Below, piece after piece: positions 58,992-64,000 of a DNA stretch of 64,000 nucleotides. Under the pieces are notes generated by a model. The model searched no databases. It worked only from the letters and a program-made list of their open reading frames with translations, and was not told the origin of the DNA. The translations under genes were made by a program, and so were the position numbers. Position 1 is the stretch's first letter; each line of letters starts with the position of its first letter. The stretch spans positions 1,891,249 to 1,955,248 of the forward strand of contig CP046522.1 of NCBI GenBank assembly GCA_009738435.1, in the 5' to 3' direction. This DNA is from Clostridium bovifaecis. Lineage in GTDB: Bacteria; Bacillota; Clostridia; Clostridiales; Clostridiaceae.

Positions 58992-59049
58992 TTGACAGAA
59001 GAAATCATATAGAATATACTTTGATTATCAAACATTTTGTTAATCAAAG
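58992..59049 (+). promoter_or_regulatory. Promoter with FabT-like palindromic operator for the FabK-like gene
   Basis: -35 TTGACA (58992-58997), 17-bp spacer, -10 TATACT (59015-59020). The palindrome TTTGATTATCAAA (59020-59032) covers the start point, and a longer 9-bp inverted repeat CTTTGATTA/TAATCAAAG spans 59019-59049. TTTGAT-ATCAAA is close to the FabT operator of Firmicute fatty-acid genes. Confidence 0.65.
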
Positions 59050-59079
59050 CATCTAAATGTAGTTAAAGGAGTCGATAAT

Positions 59080-60153
59080 ATGAAATTACCACCTTTAAAA
59101 CTAGGTAGATTAACAGCCAAAATCCCTATTATTCAGGGAGGCATGGGTGTAGGAGTATCTGGTTCAAGTTTAGCTTCTGCTGTGGCCAATGCGGGTGGCA
59201 TAGGAGTTATTTCAGCAGTTCAAATAGGTTTTAGAGAAAAAGATTTTGAATTAAATTCTAAAGAAGCCAATGTAAGAGCTTTAAAAAAGGAAATCCAAAA
59301 GGCGCGAACTTTAAGTCCTGATGGAATTTTAGGAGTAAATATTATGGTAGCTGCTAATGACTATGAAAATTTAGTTGAGACTGCAGTTGAAGAAAATATA
59401 GATTTAATTATATGTGGTGCTGGTCTTCCTACAAGTTTACCTAAATTTACAAAAAATTCAAATACAAAAATCGCACCAATTGTATCTTCTGGTAAAGCAG
59501 CATCTGTTATTTCTAGACTTTGGATGAGAAAGTTTGATTATCTACCAGACTTGATAATAGTTGAAGGTCCTAAAGCTGGAGGTCACCTTGGTTTTTCAAA
59601 AGAAGAATTAAATTCAGGAGAACTTCAAGACCTACCTTCTATAGTAAAGGATGTACTAGAAGTAACTGGTACTTTGGAAAAAGAACACGGAAAACATATT
59701 CCTGTGATTGCAGCTGGGGGAATCTTCGACGGAAAAGATATCGCGCAAATGATAAAGTTAGGAGCTGAAGGTGTTCAAATGGCCACGCGATTTGTTGCCA
59801 CAGAAGAATGTGATGCTCACATTAACTTTAAAAAAGCATATATTTCTGCATCAAAGGATGATATTGTATTAATTAAAAGCCCTGTAGGAATGCCTGGAAG
59901 AGCCATAAACAATAAGTTTGCAAACTTTGTAAAAGAATCTCAAATTCCAGTAACCAAATGCTACAATTGCTTAAAACCTTGTAATCCTGCAGAAACTCCT
60001 TACTGCATATCTAAAGCATTAATAAATGCTGTAAATGGTGATGTTGACAATGGGTTGATATTTTCAGGTTCTAATGCTTACAAAATAAATAAAATCTGTT
60101 CAGTTAAAGAATTAATACAGGAATTAGTTGAAGAGACCTCAACATTGGATTAA
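59080..60153 (+). CDS. Nitronate monooxygenase / FabK-like flavin enzyme
   Basis: A 357-residue FMN-dependent TIM-barrel protein. The N-terminal KIPIIQGGMGVGVSGSSLASA and GGIGVISA, the catalytic-His region GPKAGGHLGF, then PVIAAGGIFDGKDIA and GAEGVQMATRFVATEECDAH are all family marks. The family includes nitronate monooxygenases and the enoyl-ACP reductase FabK, which cannot be told apart from motifs alone. The C-terminal cysteine cluster (CYNCLKPCNPAETPYC) is typical of the clostridial form. The FabT-like operator at its promoter favours a fatty-acid link. It is a monocistronic plus-strand gene with AAAGGAG. Confidence 0.85.
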   Translation: MKLPPLKLGRLTAKIPIIQGGMGVGVSGSSLASAVANAGGIGVISAVQIGFREKDFELNSKEANVRALKKEIQKARTLSPDGILGVNIMVAANDYENLVETAVEENIDLIICGAGLPTSLPKFTKNSNTKIAPIVSSGKAASVISRLWMRKFDYLPDLIIVEGPKAGGHLGFSKEELNSGELQDLPSIVKDVLEVTGTLEKEHGKHIPVIAAGGIFDGKDIAQMIKLGAEGVQMATRFVATEECDAHINFKKAYISASKDDIVLIKSPVGMPGRAINNKFANFVKESQIPVTKCYNCLKPCNPAETPYCISKALINAVNGDVDNGLIFSGSNAYKINKICSVKELIQELVEETSTLD

Positions 60154-60156
60154 AAA

Positions 60157-60188
60157 AACCAAGCTGTTAATATACAAACAGCTTGGTT
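60157..60188. terminator. Bidirectional terminator between convergent genes
   Basis: AACCAAGCTGTT and AACAGCTTGGTT form a 12-bp stem with T runs on both strands, serving the FabK-like gene and the DUF5050 gene. Confidence 0.88.
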
Positions 60189-60211
60189 TTAATTATATAA
60201 GTTAAAATCTA

Positions 60212-61528
60212 TTAATTTTTATTGCCTAGGTTTATATGTATTCCTCTTTTACTTAAATGTTTGTGCAACTTTTCTTTAGTATCTTCATTAACTTTTAGTG
60301 AAGAATTAACACTGGTAAGTCCTTGTTTAAGTAATCTATACATATCTGATCTTTTAATTATTCTTGATTGTGATAGTATTCTTATAAATCTTTCCGCTTC
60401 TTCATTTGTCATTTCGCCATTTATATTTTCAACAAACTTTTTTATCCTATGTAATGAAATCAACTTCCAAACTTCAAGTATAAATGCTATTCCAACAAAC
60501 AAATATATTAGTATCATACCAGTTAAGTCCGGTCCTTTATCTTCTTTAGTTTCGCTTCCTTCCGAGGCAATCTTAACTACTTCTGAGGCTGTCCCATCTT
60601 TTTTTATTCTGAGCAACTTTGTAGAATCTAATTTTATGCCAGAATTCGGATCATTTATAGCCTTCCAATAATAGATATAATCTCCTATTACATTCATAGT
60701 TCCAGTACCTTCATTACTTAATTTAGTTCTGCTATTTCCATCATTTTTAATTTTATAAAGATTTAAATTATCTGAAGCGTTAGAGTAGTAAATCCACTCG
60801 CCTACTGTGTTTAGATACTGAGAGTCGTCATTATTTAATTTAGTTCTATTTTTACCATTCACATCTACCTTGTAGATTTTACGTCCATCGCCGTAATTCT
60901 GGTAGTAAATATAACCTCCTACCACATTAATATTAAAAGATTGATCTTCGTTTAACTTTGTTGCATTTTCTCCATTTGTTTTAACTTTATATTTTTGATC
61001 CTCTGATTCATTCGAATAATATATCCAATCTCCTACCACACTAAAGCCATATATTAAATCTTTAATGATTCTTGTCTTATCTGAACCATCAGTTTTTATT
61101 TTATATAGCTTTTGTCCAGCATTATCTGATCTTCCATAATATATCCAATCATTTACTACATGTATCCAAAAGGAACTTTCTGAATTTAATCTTTTTCCCT
61201 CTGAACCATCTTTTTTTATTTTATAAATTTTAAATCCATCTTTAACATTTGAATAATAAATCCAGTCACCTACTACGTTTATATAGTTAGGTATATGATC
61301 GCTTAACTTAGTTTCTCCCGAACCATCTAATTTCGATTTATATAGCTTACTTCCATCAGCTATATTGGAATAGTATATAAATTCACTATCTCTTGCAATA
61401 TAGCCTAAATTCATAATATTAGCCGAAACATTTTCTTCTGCACTTTCTGCTCCGTAAGCTAAAGTGAAATTCACTAATATAGTTATTATAAAAAATAAAG
61501 TGATAATAGGATTCCATCTCTTCTTCAA
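60212..61528 (-). CDS. DUF5050 repeat membrane protein
   Basis: The 438-residue protein begins with a signal peptide (RWNPIITLFFIITILVNFTLAYGA). About seven repeats of roughly 40 residues follow, each with WIYYSN- and LYKIKKDGS-like strands, and resemble the DUF5050/TolB-like propeller blades (residues 38-330). A single membrane helix (GMILIYLFVGIAFILEVW, about 348-365) then leads to a basic cytoplasmic tail of about 70 residues. Ligand and role are unknown; surface or wall sensing is one possibility. The start is a TTG with AAGGAGGAG. A promoter (TTGAAC, 17 bp, TAAAAT) lies at 61582-61610. Confidence 0.8.
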   Translation of the reverse strand: MKKRWNPIITLFFIITILVNFTLAYGAESAEENVSANIMNLGYIARDSEFIYYSNIADGSKLYKSKLDGSGETKLSDHIPNYINVVGDWIYYSNVKDGFKIYKIKKDGSEGKRLNSESSFWIHVVNDWIYYGRSDNAGQKLYKIKTDGSDKTRIIKDLIYGFSVVGDWIYYSNESEDQKYKVKTNGENATKLNEDQSFNINVVGGYIYYQNYGDGRKIYKVDVNGKNRTKLNNDDSQYLNTVGEWIYYSNASDNLNLYKIKNDGNSRTKLSNEGTGTMNVIGDYIYYWKAINDPNSGIKLDSTKLLRIKKDGTASEVVKIASEGSETKEDKGPDLTGMILIYLFVGIAFILEVWKLISLHRIKKFVENINGEMTNEEAERFIRILSQSRIIKRSDMYRLLKQGLTSVNSSLKVNEDTKEKLHKHLSKRGIHINLGNKN

Positions 61529-61581
61529 TGCTTCTCCTCCTTAAATTATAAAGTGTCTAAAGTTTTGAACCGTTTTCATGA

Positions 61582-61610
61582 ATTTTACCATAATTTAATT
61601 AATAGTTCAA
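61582..61610 (-). promoter_or_regulatory. Putative promoter of the DUF5050 gene
   Basis: -35 TTGAAC (61605-61610), 17-bp spacer, -10 TAAAAT (61582-61587) on the minus strand. Confidence 0.5.
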
Positions 61611-61639
61611 ATAGGAATTGATATAAATATTAAATTCAT

Positions 61640-61668
61640 TTGAATTACTTGCGAATAACTTGTATAAT
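61640..61668 (+). promoter_or_regulatory. Promoter of the first soluble chemotaxis-receptor-like gene
   Basis: -35 TTGAAT (61640-61645), 17-bp spacer, -10 TATAAT (61663-61668); the start codon at 61703 has AAAGGATGGG. Confidence 0.65.
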
Positions 61669-61702
61669 TTTTCTATAATCAATTTTTAAAGGATGGGATA
61701 CA

Positions 61703-62536
61703 ATGATAACAGATATAACACAAAATAAGTTAATGGATTCTTTTTTTAATCTAGTACCATTTTTTAAATACTTAGTGGAAACAGATATAGCCATATCTAT
61801 TTCAAACACTGAATACTTCTTAAAATATGATAATGGAGAAAAGGTAAAATTAAATATAAAGGAGGGTGACCCCCTTCCAAAAGCTAGCGTAGCATATCAA
61901 TGCATAGCAGCTAAAAAGGTGGTCTCTAATGTAGTTCCTAAAGAAGTTTTTGGTATGGATATAAAGGTTATAGGAATTCCCATAAAGGAAAATAATGAAG
62001 TAATAGGATGTTTCTGTATTGCTAAAAGTTTAGAAAGACAAACTGAAATTTTAAATCTTTCTGAAACACTTTCTTCCTCTTTATATCAAATAGGTTCAGC
62101 TATAAATGAAATTTCTTCTAACGTACAAAATGTAGTAACATCAAATCAGGTAATTCAAAGCAATATAGAAAAAACTAGGAACGAAACGAAAAATACAGAT
62201 GAGATATTACAATTTGTAGCAAATATAGCTCAACAGACCAATCTGTTAGGTTTAAATGCTGCTATTGAGTCTGCAAGAGCTGGGGAATTTGGAAAAGGAT
62301 TTAATGTTGTTGCTCAAGAGATAAGAAAGTTGTCAGCTTCGAGTAGAGATTCTATAACTCAAATCAACAACGTTTTAAATAGTATTCAATCTTCTGTTGC
62401 CGACATTGCTGACAAAATAGATAGATCTAACGAGATTTTTGATGAACAGGTAAGCTCTATTGAAGAGATAACAAGCGTTATCGAAAATCTAAGTTCCACT
62501 GCAGATACCTTAAAAAATATAGCTTCTAATTTATAG
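61703..62536 (+). CDS. Soluble methyl-accepting chemotaxis-like protein, intact copy
   Basis: The 277-residue protein has no membrane helix. Residues 1-115 form a small sensor-like domain ([55 protein letters not shown]) that I could not name; PAS or GAF folds are possible. Residues 130-277 form a short MCP signalling hairpin with the conserved tip [20 protein letters not shown], then [21 protein letters not shown]. It would bind CheA/CheW in the cytoplasm or act in another signalling array. A paralogue of the same length follows 105 bp downstream. Confidence 0.85.
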   Translation: MITDITQNKLMDSFFNLVPFFKYLVETDIAISISNTEYFLKYDNGEKVKLNIKEGDPLPKASVAYQCIAAKKVVSNVVPKEVFGMDIKVIGIPIKENNEVIGCFCIAKSLERQTEILNLSETLSSSLYQIGSAINEISSNVQNVVTSNQVIQSNIEKTRNETKNTDEILQFVANIAQQTNLLGLNAAIESARAGEFGKGFNVVAQEIRKLSASSRDSITQINNVLNSIQSSVADIADKIDRSNEIFDEQVSSIEEITSVIENLSSTADTLKNIASNL

Positions 62537-62641
62537 TTTAAATTTCACTTAATTAATATATACTCATTAAATAGCTTAAAATGGTATGAATTTCATGGTA
62601 TAATCGTATTAACCAATTTTTCATATGAAAGGATGAGTTAT

Positions 62642-63474
62642 ATGATTAACGATATTTCCGAAAATAGAATTATGACTTCATTTAATAACATAATACCTTT
62701 TTTAAAACTTTTTATTGAAGATGATGCTGCTATTTCAATTGCTAATACAGAAAGATTTTTAAAATTCTATGATGGACAAACTGTAAAATTAAATAAAAAA
62801 GATGGAGATCCTCTTCCTGTTGGTAGTGTAGCTTATATGACAGTGACTAGCGGAAAGACTATATCTAGTATTATTCCAAAAGAAGTTTTTGGAGTTCCGA
62901 CAAAAGCTATAGGTATACCAATAAAAGAAAATGGTAAAGTAGTTGGAGCCCTATCTGTTGCTAAAAGTTTAGAAAAACAGACTACTGTATTAAATCTTTC
63001 AAAGGACTTATATGATTCGCTGTCTCAAATAAGCTCCGGAATAAATGAAATTTCTTCTAATATACAGAGTATTGTACAATCTAACTCTACAATGCAACAA
63101 GATGTGGAACAAACAAAAAAGAAACAGAAAACACAGATGAAATCTTAAAGTTCGTAGGAAATGTAGCTAGGCAAACTAACCTACTTGGATTAAATGCCGC
63201 TATAGAATCTTCTAGAGCTGGGGAATACGGTAAAGGTTTTAGTGTAGTTGCTAAAGAGATAAGAAAGCTTTCTAATTCTAGCAATGAATCTATAAGGCAA
63301 ATTGACACTACTCTAAAAAGTATAAGGACCTCGGTTAATGATATATGGGATAAAATAAATAGTTCTAATGAGATTTTTGAACAACAGGCAGGTTCGATTG
63401 AAGAAGTAACTGGTGCTATACAAAGTCTTTATTCTACTGCTGAAATTTTAAAAGAAATAGCTTCGAAACTATAA
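62642..63474 (+). pseudogene. Second soluble chemotaxis-like paralogue, frame broken in a six-A tract
   Basis: Start ATG 62642 follows GAAAGGATG; an ATG at 62633 is too close to that site. The N-terminal sensor domain parallels the upstream copy ([50 protein letters not shown]). At [14 protein letters not shown] the frame ends at 63148. In the -1 frame the MCP hairpin continues as [40 protein letters not shown] and on to the stop at 63474. The total is 833 nt against 834 nt for the intact paralogue, so exactly one base is missing. The tract is 63115-63120 and reads A AAA AAG. Confidence 0.85.
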
Positions 63475-63480
63475 AAAATA

Positions 63481-63530
63481 AAAGACTTATGCTAACGTAT
63501 ATGTTAACATATACAGTAGCATAAGTCTTT
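63481..63530. terminator. Long bidirectional terminator hairpin
   Basis: AAAGACTTATGCTA pairs perfectly with TAGCATAAGTCTTT, and the interior contains a second perfect stem GTATATG-ttaa-CATATAC. It lies between the convergent chemotaxis-like and topoisomerase genes with T runs on both sides. Confidence 0.85.
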
Positions 63531-63547
63531 TTATAATAAAGCAGAAT

Positions 63548-64000
63548 TTACTGAATAAATTCCATTTTCCATCTATAATATCCCGTTCCCTCTTCTCTTT
63601 CATACCTAAAGTATGCTGAAAAAACATTTCCTTTTTTGCTCTTTAAATTTCTAAAACCTACTCTACCCTTTTCTAAAAGAATCCTGACCATATCTTTGCT
63701 CACCTTTTTTCCAAAGGATTCTATGTACTTGTCATCTTTCCATATAGTGAATCTACACCCATTTTTCCAATTACTGCAGCCAAAAGCTTTTTTGCCTTCT
63801 ATTACTGGATTCCCACAGGTAGGACAATTCCCCAAACTCTCTACACCTTCTGGCAGTTGCACTTTGAAAATGCTCAGCATAGATGTATCATGTTTTATAG
63901 AATCCACAGCACTAATAGTAAAGTTAATGATTAACTTTAAAAAATCTTCCTTTTGGACTTTTCCCTTTTCTATATCAGATAAGGTTTTTTCTAGCCTTCC
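63548..64000 (-). CDS. topB: DNA topoisomerase III, C-terminal end (5' part outside the window)
   Basis: The minus-strand frame is open to the right edge and ends at 63548. Upstream residues LEKTLSDIEKGKVQKEDFLK resemble the helical end of the type IA topoisomerase core. The C-terminal zinc-finger-like repeat has CPTCGNPVIEGKKAFGCSN, then GCRFTIWK. The TopB C-terminal repeat FGKKVSKDMVRILLEKGR follows. This layout is typical of clostridial TopB or TopB-like proteins; the catalytic Tyr region lies outside, so topA versus topB is not fully certain. Confidence 0.75.
   Translation of the reverse strand, partial: GRLEKTLSDIEKGKVQKEDFLKLIINFTISAVDSIKHDTSMLSIFKVQLPEGVESLGNCPTCGNPVIEGKKAFGCSNWKNGCRFTIWKDDKYIESFGKKVSKDMVRILLEKGRVGFRNLKSKKGNVFSAYFRYEREEGTGYYRWKMEFIQ

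Noticed and set aside
60222..60671. Plus-strand open frame of 149 codons opposite the DUF5050 gene
   Set aside because: Antisense shadow of the repeat protein's C-terminal part, with no promoter, ribosome site or family match.
1..64000. CRISPR arrays, tRNA or rRNA genes, prophage modules, toxin-antitoxin pairs
   Set aside because: No regular spaced repeats, cloverleaf-type sequences, phage structural genes or paired small toxin genes were recognised.

Overview
The window is a low-GC Firmicute chromosome segment, most likely Clostridium sensu stricto or a close relative. Supporting signs are strong AT bias, AGGAGG-type ribosome sites, many TTG and GTG starts, endospore genes (spoIIGA, sigE, sigG, sigK, spoIVA), a T-box leader, a purine riboswitch, and gene order close to Bacillus subtilis. 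Almost everything up to 58.9 kb is on the minus strand. The last 5 kb is mixed. No tRNA, rRNA or CRISPR was seen.

Layout. 1-12.1 kb is the yicC-remA-gmk-rpoZ-coaBC-priA-def-fmt-(Zn peptidase)-rsmB-rlmN-stp-prkC cluster, cut by the left edge inside prkC. 12.3-20.4 kb holds an aminotransferase, a riboswitch-controlled purine permease, an asparaginase, spoIVA, gpsA and der. 20.4-28.7 kb holds a DUF512 Fe-S protein and the phosphate block pstSCAB-phoU with phoPR. 28.7-38.7 kb holds pgeF, nrdR, a YlmC/YmxH PRC-barrel gene, a decayed IS150-type element, sigG-sigE-spoIIGA, ftsZ-ftsA, a pilT-like ATPase and sigK. 38.8-49.4 kb holds a penicillin-binding protein, udk, tRNA U34 hydroxylation genes (trhP, trmR), mltG, typA, RNase J, fur, DUF1292, ruvX and ireB. 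49.4-57.5 kb holds alaS with its T-box, an AI-2E family permease, a PRC-barrel protein, iscU-iscS-iscR and rarA. 57.6-64 kb is more variable: a degenerate EAL protein, a FabK/nitronate monooxygenase-like enzyme behind a FabT-like operator, a DUF5050 repeat membrane protein, two soluble chemotaxis-receptor-like paralogues, and the 3' end of a topoisomerase III gene at the right edge.

The most striking feature is that seven otherwise well-conserved genes (rlmN, the DUF512 gene, phoU, pstA, a penicillin-binding protein, iscR and the second chemotaxis-like gene) are each broken by a frameshift inside a coding-strand poly(A) tract. Six of them are exactly one A short. The second chemotaxis-like gene spans 833 nt against 834 nt for its intact neighbour paralogue. 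Homopolymer under-calling is the simplest explanation. Slippage-prone A tracts rescued during expression are the interesting alternative; two of the sites (A AAA AAA followed by a stop, and A AAA AAG) have the form of minus-one slippery heptamers.

Regulation readable from the sequence: a guanine-class riboswitch with a visible terminator/antiterminator switch before pbuG, an Ala (GCU) T-box before alaS, a Fur-box-like site at fur, repeated ACTCGGG sites at iscR, a PhoP-box-like site at pstS, a FabT-like palindrome over the FabK-like promoter, and a promoter directly followed by a terminator ahead of typA. Several terminators (coaBC, phoR, nrdR, phoU) overlap the stop codon of the gene they end.
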